A stretch of DNA of 6,122 nt from Tannerella sp. (GTDB lineage: Bacteria > Bacteroidota > Bacteroidia > Bacteroidales > Tannerellaceae), in contig JAISEZ010000094.1 in the NCBI GenBank assembly GCA_031263835.1, positions 1 to 6,122 on the forward strand, given 5' to 3'. The notes beneath the pieces were generated by a model. That model was not told where the DNA came from, searched no databases, and saw only the letters and a program-made list of their open reading frames with translations. Shown piece after piece: positions 1 through 5,643 of the stretch; position 1 is the first letter of the stretch; every line of letters starts with the position of its first letter. The translations under genes and the position numbers were made by a program.

Positions 1-185
1 TGAAGCCGATCGTTGAGAAGTCCGACTGCCTTAACTGCGCCCCGAAGACCTGTTCCGCACCCGCAGGCCGGCGAAACACATAACTGAATGACGCCTTCCC
101 CGTATTTATGGCGTTCGACCGACTGTTCCGACAGCATACGCTCAGCGTTGTTTTTAAGTTCTTCCGTCAGCAGACGGAGCGACAT
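1..185 (-). CDS. 5' part of an unrecognised leftward gene (runs off the left edge)
   Basis: Reading the minus strand from the ATG at 185-183 gives 61 uninterrupted codons that leave the window at base 1. The predicted N-terminus is amphipathic and charged (LLTEELKNNAERMLSEQS, residues 5-22), followed by a short cysteine cluster: C36, C41 and C43 in QLCVSPACGCGTG. The CX4CXC spacing could bind metal or a cluster, but I recognise no family. A purine-rich AAAGGA lies 2-3 bases before the ATG. G+C by codon position is about 67/43/56 percent, with position two lowest as in true genes, which favours this frame over the overlapping plus-strand frames. The start lies only 10 bp from the inverted repeat at 196, so its promoter must lie within or beyond that element. 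An open frame of 61 codons can arise by chance, so existence is only moderately supported. Confidence 0.45.
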   Translation of the reverse strand, partial: MSLRLLTEELKNNAERMLSEQSVERHKYGEGVIQLCVSPACGCGTGLRGAVKAVGLLNDRL

Positions 186-275
186 ATCCTTTGTTTGGCT
201 CTATAACGTTTTGTATGGGTATAATCTACGTCAATCACTCATTTATACTCTACGGGCATTGAAAATAAATTATCA

Positions 276-438
276 CCACGGAGACACGGAGGACACGGAG
301 ATTCGTCGTTCTGCGGAACGGAGTTCCTCCTCTGTGGCCTCCGTGCAGCCTCTTATCCTGCACGGAAGAACACGGAGAAAACACGGCGTTCCGCCGGAGA
401 ACCGGCCTCCGTGTTCTCTGTGTCTCCGTGTCTCCGTG
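276..438. repeat. CACGGAG-type repeat cluster with inverted arms
   Basis: The left arm (276-300) is three near-tandem CACGGAG units. The right arm (407-438) is a run of CTCCGTG and TCTCCGTG units, its approximate reverse complement. Further CACGGA units lie at 361-390, and a GTTCTGCGGAAC-like segment (308-319) is mirrored by CGTTCCGCCGG (387-397). The whole could fold into a long imperfect hairpin. Repeats of this type are scattered between genes in several Bacteroidota; their role is unknown. The overlapping ORFs on both strands simply follow the repeats and are not called. Confidence 0.75.
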
Positions 439-496
439 TTTCCGTATTTCGTATTTCAAAAATTCAGTATTTCCGGTAGAAACTGCCATCGTGCCA

Positions 497-525
497 GTGC
501 ACAAAACCATATCGCGTCACGTATA
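497..525. repeat. Degenerate copy of the ATACTG/GTTTTGTGCAT terminal motif
   Basis: The plus strand reads GTGCACAAAACCATATCGCG and then TCACGTATA. It closely resembles 5569-5596 in the same orientation: over the 20 bases starting GTGCACAAAAC, 16 agree. The outer end, which should read CAGTAT, is altered here to ACGTATA. It is probably a decayed end of the same dispersed element seen near 5324-5596 and 6079. Confidence 0.5.
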
Positions 526-633
526 AGCAACCATTGACCTTGCCTGTATATGAAACCTCTTTACCCATACGATTCGTTATAGAGCCATCTGCTAACTACT
601 GACTATTCCTGTTCGCAGTATATGCCCCAAATA

Positions 634-665
634 TTTGCATATCTCGAATATTCCGTCTAATTTTG
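634..665 (+). promoter_or_regulatory. Bacteroides-type promoter for the 693-2270 transcription unit
   Basis: A TTTG at 634-637 is followed after exactly 20 bases by TAATTTTG at 658-665. This matches the Bacteroidota housekeeping promoter pattern (-33 TTTG, 19-21 bp, -7 TAnnTTTG). Transcription would start near 671-673, about 20 bases before the ATG at 693. The promoter lies outside the 196-587 segment, so inversion of that segment would not remove it. Confidence 0.7.
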
Positions 666-692
666 ACCGTTTTTTTAGAAACGAGTACAGAT

Positions 693-1064
693 ATGAGAGT
701 TCCGGAGAATTATTACGACGAGATTTTTGAATTTAATGGACAGTGGGACATCGCATCCAGGTGCGGACTGAAATTACTGGACAAAAACGGACAGAAAACG
801 GTTATCGTCACCGAACTGTATCAGGACAATCCCGGCACGTCCATCACCTACGCAGGCTATTCGCTGGCCTGCCGGATATGCGAATGCAGGGGTTTGCAGC
901 TAAACCGGATACGGTATATCGAATGCAATCCGGACACGCATTCCAAACTGTCCTTTTATGACGAAGAATATTTTGAAGTGACCTTTCCCCAAACGGAGGG
1001 AGGCGCCGGACGGCCGCAATACCGCCGCCTTTCCGACGGAGAGGTGAAAGCGCTGTTCACGTAA
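693..1064 (+). CDS. Conserved-looking hypothetical protein, 123 aa
   Basis: This is a small soluble acidic protein of unknown function; no signal peptide or membrane segment is visible. I chose the ATG at 693. The frame is open back to a TTG at 663, but that codon lies inside the promoter -7 element, which rules it out. Regions that look structured are PENYYDEIFEFNGQWDIASR (residues 4-23), a VIVTELYQDNPGTSITYAGY segment (37-56), CRICECRG with three cysteines (60-67), and YIECNPDTHSKLSFYDEEYF (75-94), rich in aromatic and acidic residues. The tail ends in LSDGEVKALFT. The style is typical of small Bacteroidales cytosolic proteins, but I cannot attach a domain. It lies 69 bp before the acyltransferase on the same strand with no terminator between, so the two are probably co-transcribed. 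Confidence 0.85.
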   Translation: MRVPENYYDEIFEFNGQWDIASRCGLKLLDKNGQKTVIVTELYQDNPGTSITYAGYSLACRICECRGLQLNRIRYIECNPDTHSKLSFYDEEYFEVTFPQTEGGAGRPQYRRLSDGEVKALFT

Positions 1065-1133
1065 CCGCCATGCAGATGAAACGAACAGCATCGACCGTTC
1101 CTGCGCACTTTACGGACAAACACAGACTGCAGT

Positions 1134-2270
1134 ATGGAAACCCGTTTTGACGATTTGCGCCCGTATGAGCAGCCGGAAATCGCCCCGGCCATGCGGCGGA
1201 TTGCCGGCAGTGAATACCTGCCGGTCATGGCCGCCTTTATTTTCCCGGAGAAAACGGCCGGCGAAGTCCGCAGCATCCTGTCGGACATCCGGACAACGGA
1301 CGAATTTCAGGCCCGAATCATGCACCGCTTCAATCGGGAAGTCATCCGCAAATCCGTAACCGCCTTCACCTGCGACGGCCTGGAACACCTGCATCCGGAC
1401 GGACGCTACCTCTTCATCTCCAACCACCGCGACATCATGCTGGATTCCTCCCTCCTGCAAACGGTTTTCCACGAACACGGACTCCGGACGACGGAAATCA
1501 CCTTCGGCAGCAACCTGATGTGTTCGCCGCTGGTGATTGACATCGGGAAGTCCAACAAAATGTTCACCGTCCTCCGCGGAGGCAGTCCGCGCGATTTCTA
1601 CCGCAACTCCATGCACCTCTCCGAATACATCCGCCACACCGTTACCCGAAAAGGAGAATCGGTCTGGATTGCGCAGCGCAACGGACGAACCAAGGACGGA
1701 AACGACGCCACCGACCAGGGGATTATCAAAATGTTCTGCCTGAGCGACAGCAGCGACCTGCCCCGTTCGATGCATGAACTGCACCCCGTGCCCGTAGCCA
1801 TTTCCTACCAGATTGAATCGTGCGACATCCTGAAGACGCGGGAACTTTACCTCTCGCGCGGCGGCCGGAAGTACGTGAAACGCCCGGACGAAGACCTGAC
1901 AAGCATCCTGACCGGCATCACGCAGCCCAAGGGGAACATTCACATCCGCATCTGCGCCCCCCTTTGCGGGGAAGAATTAAGGGCCATCAGGTATCAGTGT
2001 CCCAATGAATTTTACAAATCGGTGGCCACCCTGATTGACCGGCGCATCTATCGCGGATACAGACTGCACGGCAACAATTACATTGCGCATGACCTCCGTT
2101 CGGGGCGCGACACGTATGCCGCACACTACACGCCGGAAGAAAAGGCCCGGTTTCTTGCGCGGTGCGAACAGATGCTGCAGGAAATCGAAGGCGACGAACC
2201 GGCCCTGAGGTCTATCTTTCTGGGCATTTACGCCAACCCCGTGGACAACTGCGAAGTGATTAGTGGTTAG
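1134..2270 (+). CDS. PlsC-like acyltransferase (lysophosphatidate acyltransferase family), 378 aa
   Basis: Probably transfers an acyl chain to a glycerolipid or similar acceptor at the inner membrane; the exact substrate cannot be read from sequence. Acyltransferase landmarks appear in order: motif I SNHRDIMLD (residues 96-104, H98 and D104), a SNLMCSPLVIDIGKS segment (126-140), the acceptor-binding region with VLRGGSPRDFYRNS (146-159), motif III ESVWIAQRNGRTKDG (175-189) in the place of FPEGTRS, and motif IV HPVPVAISY (217-225). The H-to-D spacing is HX5D, not the usual HX4D. The C-terminal third (about 226-378) lies outside the core fold, with a helical region HYTPEEKARFLARCEQMLQ (331-349) and FLGIYANPVDN (362-372) near the end. 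No membrane segment is obvious. The last five residues, EVISG, and the stop are encoded by the heptamer repeat at 2255. No Shine-Dalgarno site is seen, as is usual in this phylum. Confidence 0.88.
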   Translation: METRFDDLRPYEQPEIAPAMRRIAGSEYLPVMAAFIFPEKTAGEVRSILSDIRTTDEFQARIMHRFNREVIRKSVTAFTCDGLEHLHPDGRYLFISNHRDIMLDSSLLQTVFHEHGLRTTEITFGSNLMCSPLVIDIGKSNKMFTVLRGGSPRDFYRNSMHLSEYIRHTVTRKGESVWIAQRNGRTKDGNDATDQGIIKMFCLSDSSDLPRSMHELHPVPVAISYQIESCDILKTRELYLSRGGRKYVKRPDEDLTSILTGITQPKGNIHIRICAPLCGEELRAIRYQCPNEFYKSVATLIDRRIYRGYRLHGNNYIAHDLRSGRDTYAAHYTPEEKARFLARCEQMLQEIEGDEPALRSIFLGIYANPVDNCEVISG

Positions 2271-2362
2271 TGATTAATGGTTAATGGTTAGTGGTTAATG
2301 AGTGAATCGGCCTCCGTGCCTGACACTAATCATTAATCACTAATCACTAACCACTAATCACT
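2255..2362. repeat. Heptamer-repeat inverted arms forming a long hairpin between convergent genes
   Basis: The left arm (2255-2293) is tandem TTARTGR heptamers. The right arm (2324-2362) is their reverse complement, matching at 36 of 39 positions; two of the three mismatches would be G-U pairs in the rightward RNA. The loop is 30 bases. It lies between the acyltransferase and tldE, which converge on it, and overlaps the last 16 bases of the acyltransferase. It could end transcription from both sides, but the stem is AT-rich and no clean T-run follows, so it is not a canonical intrinsic terminator. The same heptamers recur at 5282 and 5609. Confidence 0.85.
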
Positions 2363-2367
2363 ATTTC

Positions 2368-3687
2368 TCATATTCCGCTGAAATCGACGCCGTCGAACAG
2401 CAGCGACGGAATCCGCCAACCGGACGAAATACGCGGGTCATTGCCCGTTTCGACTAACTGACGCCACAATGTCAGCATGTTGCCCGTGATGTTCATTTCA
2501 TTGAGAGGTTGTGTCGGCTGGCCGTTCTCAATCAGGAAACCTTCGATACCGTAGGAAAAGTCGCCCGTCGTACTGTTGCAGTTGCCGCCGTTAAAGCCGG
2601 TGACGAGGATACCCCTGTCGAGCAGGGCAATCAGTCCCTCCAGATTTTTGTCCCCCGGCGGCATGGTCAGGATGGAGGGCGAGTCAACCGTCCGCGCCAT
2701 TCCCGTCTTGTTGGCGTAATACGTGTCGATATAGTACGTATGCAGCACACCGGCGTCGAAAACAGACCGCTTTTTCGTGGCCGCTCCTTCGCCGTCGAAA
2801 AGACGTGCACCGGCGGCCTGCGGCAAGTGCGGCTCGTCCGTCAGCGTCATTCGGTCGCCCAGCGCCCTGCGGCCGAGGTGGTCCGGCAGGAAGGAGTTTT
2901 TCTGCTGGATGGAAGAGCCGTACAGCGCGCTGATGACGGGCGACAGCAGCTGGTGCGATACCGTGAAGTCCACGACCATCGGCAGCCTGACCGAGGCAAT
3001 CTTGCGCTGTCCCAGCTTGCGCAGGGCGCGTTCGAGGGCCTTGACGCCGATTCCGTCCCTGACCAGCCGGCCGTAATAGAGCGACGAATCGTACCAGCCG
3101 GAGGACGGACGCGCATCGCCGTCGCCCTTGATGCTGACGCCAGCGGCCAGCGTGAAGGCGGAACTCGAGGACTCGCCTTCAAAACCGTTGCTGGCAATCA
3201 GGTAGCGGTGGTTTTCCTCGTCGCTGTACGACGATTCCGCGGAGACGATGCGCCGGTCCCGTCCCGCGATTTCTTCGCAGACGTGCAGAGCCAGCGCCAG
3301 CTTGTCGTCCGGAGGGACGGTTTCGAACGCGGGGTCGCAGAGTTGCAGGTCGTTTCCGCCTCCCCGGTAATAGAGCGAGGCGTCGGGCAGGCTACGGGCG
3401 CGGTCTTCGGCCAGATAGCGGGTGGAGTCAATCGCGTTCCGGATAAATTTTTCCAGTTCCCTTTTGTCAAGCCGGTTGGTGGAACAGGAGCCGAAGCGCC
3501 CGTCAACAAAGACGTGGAGCGAGAGCGCGTTTTCCGAAGCCTGCTGCAGACGGTCGATTTTCATGTCCCGGATTTCGAACGAAGCGCTCGAACCGCTGTA
3601 CAGGCTGATGCGGACGCCCTGGCATCCGTTCTTCAGGGCGCAGTCCATCGCCCACTGTGCCAGTTGCTTGTGTGCAGTTGTTATCAT
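2368..3687 (-). CDS. tldE: TldE/PmbA, non-catalytic partner subunit of the TldD/TldE protease, 439 aa
   Basis: TldE pairs with TldD in a cytosolic heterodimer that degrades unfolded peptides. In E. coli it also trims the microcin B17 leader and affects CcdA stability. The protein is about the family length (E. coli near 450) and lacks any HEXXXH motif, as expected for the E subunit. Family-like segments are the N-terminal domain with SASFEIRDMKIDRLQQASE (residues 34-52), the central YLIASNGFEGESSSSAF (162-178), SGWYDSS (196-202), LTDEPHLPQAAGARLFDGEG (282-301), the C-terminal TGFNGGNCNSTTGDFSYGIE (363-382), and the end GWRIPSLLFDGVDF (423-436). The ATG follows the tldD stop after a single base, with a strong ribosome site inside the end of tldD. 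That arrangement favours equal synthesis of the two subunits. The 3' end faces the heptamer hairpin. Confidence 0.95.
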   Translation of the reverse strand: MITTAHKQLAQWAMDCALKNGCQGVRISLYSGSSASFEIRDMKIDRLQQASENALSLHVFVDGRFGSCSTNRLDKRELEKFIRNAIDSTRYLAEDRARSLPDASLYYRGGGNDLQLCDPAFETVPPDDKLALALHVCEEIAGRDRRIVSAESSYSDEENHRYLIASNGFEGESSSSAFTLAAGVSIKGDGDARPSSGWYDSSLYYGRLVRDGIGVKALERALRKLGQRKIASVRLPMVVDFTVSHQLLSPVISALYGSSIQQKNSFLPDHLGRRALGDRMTLTDEPHLPQAAGARLFDGEGAATKKRSVFDAGVLHTYYIDTYYANKTGMARTVDSPSILTMPPGDKNLEGLIALLDRGILVTGFNGGNCNSTTGDFSYGIEGFLIENGQPTQPLNEMNITGNMLTLWRQLVETGNDPRISSGWRIPSLLFDGVDFSGI

Positions 3688-3688
3688 A

Positions 3689-5230
3689 TCAGTTTTCTCC
3701 TCCTACGGTCAGTTTGCTCACCAGGGCGGACGGCATGCCGCAGGTGACGGGACACGACTGCCCGTCCTTGCCGCATGTCCACGTCCCGTTGTCCATCCGG
3801 TAGTTGTTGCCGGTCATGGTGATGTCGGCCAGGGCTTTGGGGCCGTTGCCGATGATATTGATGTCCTTGACGGGTTGCGTCAGTTTTCCGTTTTCAATCA
3901 GGTAGCCGTTCCTGACGAAGAACGTGAAGTCGCCGGCGCCAATCTGTACCTGTCCGTTCGTGAAGCCGGATGCGTAAACGCCTTTCTTCACGGCGGCAAT
4001 GATTTCCTCTTCGCTGTAGTTGCCGGCTTCCATGTAGGTGGCGCGCATGCGCGGGACGGGCGTTGCGCGGAACGATTCGCGGCGGCCGTTGCCGGTGGGC
4101 GCCACGCCGTAATGCCCGGCGCTGATGCGGTCGTGCAGGTAGCTTGTCAGGATGCCGTTGCGCACGATGAAGGTTTTCTGTCCCGCCACGCCTTCGTCGT
4201 CGATATTGACCGACCCGCGGTTGAAGGGAATGGTACCGTCATCCACCACGTTGATGTGCCTGTCGCACACGGCCTGATTCAGCTTGCCGGAAAAGATGGA
4301 AATGTTCTTGCGGTTGAAATCGGCTTCGAAAGCGTGCCCGATGGCTTCGTGCAGCAGGATGCCCGACCCTCCGGCGCCCATCACGACGGGCATCTCGCCG
4401 CCCCGCGGCTTGACGGAACGGAACAGGATGGCCGTCCGGTCCACCGCTTCCGAGGCGAGCGTGTTCACCAGTCCGTCCGTCAGGAACTCCGCCCCCATGC
4501 GGAACGAACGGCCGGCGTAGTTGTTTTCGAGCCTGTCGCCTTCGGCCATGATGCACTGCGCATGAAGCCGCGCCATCGGACGGTAGTCGTAGAACATTTC
4601 GCCCGCGGAGTTGCAGAAAAAGATGTGCGAAGTGGTATCGCCCAGGCCGGCAATCACCTTGACGACGCGATTGTCCAGGGCGAAAATCCGGTCGTTCAGC
4701 TGCTGGAGCCAGGGCATTTTGTCCTTCACGGCAAGCTCGTCCCACGCCGTGCGCACGGCATACAAATCGTGCGCGGAGGCCATTTCCGTCAGGTTGACCG
4801 GTTCCCGGCGCCCGCAGCTGTCGGCGGCAATGCGCGCCGCCGTCTGCGCCGCCTTCAGCATGTCGCCGGGCGTGATATTCTCCACGTAGGCATAGCCGGT
4901 GCGGTCGCCGGAGATGACGCGCACGCCCATGCCGAAGTCGATGTTCGACGAAGCGCGGTTGACGGCGCCGTCCTGCAGCCCGATGCTGTTCGAATACGTA
5001 TGTTCAAAAAACAGGTCGGCATAGTCGCCGCCTTTTTCCAGTGCGGCGGAAAGCGTTTTTTGCAGGTCGCTTTCGCTTGCGCCGAAATGATTCAGGGCAA
5101 ATCCGACGGCTCCCGAACCGTGGCCGGAGAATGTGCCCGCCCCGCCCTTTCCCGACAGGGATGACCCGACCGGCAAACCCGCTGCTGCCAGCCCTTCCGT
5201 CCGGACAGGTGTATGTCGCTCAAGTCTCAT
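3689..5230 (-). CDS. tldD: TldD, catalytic metalloprotease subunit, 513 aa
   Basis: This is the zinc-binding subunit of the TldD/TldE protease. The motif LLHEAIGHAFEAD contains HEXXXH (H294, E295, H299), the catalytic glutamate and two zinc histidines of the family. C486 in TWTCGKDGQ lies where the E. coli enzyme has its cysteine zinc ligand. Other family segments are KGGDYADLFFEHT (66-78), SSNIDFGMGVRV (94-105), NGRRESFRATPVPRM (381-395), GASGFTNGQV-like YASGFTNGQVQIGAGDFTF (419-437) and LIENGKLTQPVKDINIIGNG (444-463). It is longer than E. coli TldD (about 481) because of a roughly 45-residue Gly/Ala-rich N-terminus that resembles a worn Tat signal (residues 4-26). The ATG at 5230 fits the promoter 35 bases upstream, and no later ATG precedes the conserved region. 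First gene of the tldD-tldE operon. Confidence 0.95.
   Translation of the reverse strand: MRLERHTPVRTEGLAAAGLPVGSSLSGKGGAGTFSGHGSGAVGFALNHFGASESDLQKTLSAALEKGGDYADLFFEHTYSNSIGLQDGAVNRASSNIDFGMGVRVISGDRTGYAYVENITPGDMLKAAQTAARIAADSCGRREPVNLTEMASAHDLYAVRTAWDELAVKDKMPWLQQLNDRIFALDNRVVKVIAGLGDTTSHIFFCNSAGEMFYDYRPMARLHAQCIMAEGDRLENNYAGRSFRMGAEFLTDGLVNTLASEAVDRTAILFRSVKPRGGEMPVVMGAGGSGILLHEAIGHAFEADFNRKNISIFSGKLNQAVCDRHINVVDDGTIPFNRGSVNIDDEGVAGQKTFIVRNGILTSYLHDRISAGHYGVAPTGNGRRESFRATPVPRMRATYMEAGNYSEEEIIAAVKKGVYASGFTNGQVQIGAGDFTFFVRNGYLIENGKLTQPVKDINIIGNGPKALADITMTGNNYRMDNGTWTCGKDGQSCPVTCGMPSALVSKLTVGGEN
3697..3705 (-). promoter_or_regulatory. Strong Shine-Dalgarno site for tldE inside the tldD 3' end
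   Basis: The minus strand reads TAGGAGGAG, 9 bases before the tldE ATG, inside the final tldD codons for VGGEN. Such a strong site is unusual in this phylum. With the TGATATG junction it suggests re-initiation or coupling. The glycine codons may be constrained by the protein itself, so the match could be partly coincidental. Confidence 0.6.
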
Positions 5231-5264
5231 ATAAACAGGATTGATAGAATTGATTTCATGGGTG

Positions 5265-5272
5265 CAAAGATA
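5265..5272 (-). promoter_or_regulatory. Promoter -7 element for tldD-tldE
   Basis: The minus strand reads TATCTTTG followed by CACCC, an exact TAnnTTTG element. Transcription would begin near 5258-5260, giving a leader of about 30 bases before the tldD ATG. No good TTTG is found 19-21 bases further upstream; that position lies inside the heptamer array at 5282-5323, so repeat insertion may have replaced the original upstream element. Confidence 0.65.
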
Positions 5273-5281
5273 GTAAAAAGC

Positions 5282-5323
5282 AGTGATTAGTGGTTAATGA
5301 TTAATGATTAATGGTTAGTGGTT
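5282..5323. repeat. TTARTGR heptamer array (left copy of an inverted pair)
   Basis: Six tandem 7-bp units of the form TTAGTGG, TTAATGA, TTAATGA, TTAATGA-like, TTAATGG and TTAGTGG occupy this stretch. Its inverted partner is at 5609-5643. Both arrays share the outer flank AAAAGCAGTG (5276-5285) and its complement CACTGCTTTT (5640-5649), so the pair marks the ends of a 374-bp composite. Confidence 0.8.
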
Positions 5324-5530
5324 ATACTGCACACGGTTCGGTTTTATGCATTCCCCGTCAGGGGAAGCATATCAATAGAAAAACGATGCCGCTCATCTGT
5401 TGTTCCCCGCAGGGGATTCATAAACGGGAGATGAATGCCCTGCGGGCAATAAAGCGGGCTTGCCGGTCTTTTTCTCTATTGATATGGTTCCCCTGACGGG
5501 GAATGCATAAAACCGAATCGCGTGCAGTAT
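5324..5530. mobile_element. 207-bp palindromic MITE-like element with 60-bp terminal inverted repeats
   Basis: The left end (5324-5383) starts ATACTGCACACGGTTCGGTT. The right end (5471-5530) is its reverse complement with 56 of 60 bases identical. The 87-bp centre carries a second inverted pair, 5403-5421 against 5431-5449, with two mismatches. Each arm also contains small local hairpins (CCCC-GTCA-GGGG in the ends, CCCC-GCA-GGGG and GCCC-TGC-GGGC in the centre). No credible protein is encoded. The ends ATA...TAT could reflect a TA target site, but no longer duplication is visible. It is probably a non-autonomous element mobilised by a transposase elsewhere, or a REP/BIME-like structured repeat. 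Confidence 0.75.
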
Positions 5531-5568
5531 AGTTGCGTAGTAGAGACGCTATCCGGCGTCAGCCCGTA

Positions 5569-5596
5569 ATGCACAAAACTATGCCGCGCACAGTAT
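5569..5596. repeat. Additional terminal motif, right-end orientation
   Basis: The reverse complement begins ATACTGTGCGCGG and ends GTTTTGTGCAT. It matches the 28-base end of the 5324 element at 20 positions, with the outer ATACTG and the inner GTTTT and TGCAT kept. The 38 bases between this copy and the palindromic element include a small hairpin, GACGC-TATCCG-GCGTC (5545-5560). It looks like the end of a second, related element abutting the first. Confidence 0.55.
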
Positions 5597-5608
5597 AATA
5601 GCACCTCT

Positions 5609-5643
5609 CATCACTAACCATTAACCACTAATCACTAACCACT
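5609..5643. repeat. YAYTAAY heptamer array (right copy, inverted relative to 5282)
   Basis: Five tandem heptamers of CACTAAC, CATTAAC, CACTAAT type form this array. Its reverse complement aligns with the 5282 array over 28 bases with three mismatches, offset by one unit. With the left array it encloses the palindromic element and the extra terminal motif. Confidence 0.8.

Larger units (their letters stand above)
196..587. mobile_element. 392-bp segment bounded by 26-bp inverted repeats (MITE-like or invertible)
   Basis: The left arm (196-221) reads TGGCTCTATAACG, four variable bases, then GTATGGGTA. The right arm (562-587) is its reverse complement with three mismatches, all in the four central bases (23/26 identical). 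The segment fills most of the divergent intergenic region between the leftward partial gene and the rightward promoter at 634. No transposase or credible ORF lies inside, and I see no clear target-site duplication in the flanks. It holds the CACGGAG repeat cluster and a copy of a terminal motif also found at the right of the window. It could be a non-autonomous transposable remnant, or a DNA segment inverted by a site-specific recombinase as in Bacteroides phase variation. The sequence does not decide between them. Confidence 0.6.

Noticed and set aside
3..83. 3' end of a plus-strand gene with cysteines (SDCLNCAPKTC)
   Set aside because: Only 26 codons are visible and G+C by codon position (about 50/62/73) does not fit coding as well as the leftward frame; not excluded without more sequence.
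1..185. Leftward peptide as a RiPP precursor trimmed by TldD/E
   Set aside because: TldD/E can mature microcin-type peptides and the frame has Cys and Gly, but no modification enzymes are present, the frame is open past the edge, and the protease genes are 3.5 kb away in a separate operon.
88..537. Plus-strand 149-aa ORF (and the 86-aa ORF opposite) across the CACGGAG region
   Set aside because: Composition follows the repeats, it crosses both a terminal repeat and the leftward gene start, and no family resemblance is seen.
663..692. TTG start adding ten residues to the 123-aa protein
   Set aside because: The TTG lies inside the -7 promoter element at 658-665, upstream of the expected transcript start.
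1070..1150. 26-codon frame between the hypothetical gene and the acyltransferase
   Set aside because: It overlaps the acyltransferase start, has no ribosome site and no recognisable features.
1110..1943. Minus-strand 277-aa ORF opposite the acyltransferase
   Set aside because: It is a shadow of the plus-strand gene, which carries recognisable acyltransferase motifs in order.
3422..5164. Long plus-strand ORFs (580 aa and 412 aa) opposite tldD and tldE
   Set aside because: They lie antisense to two well-recognised conserved genes and reflect the GC-rich third positions of those genes.
5311..5496. 61-aa ORF inside the palindromic element
   Set aside because: It runs across both inverted repeats and hairpins; its codons are dictated by the palindrome.
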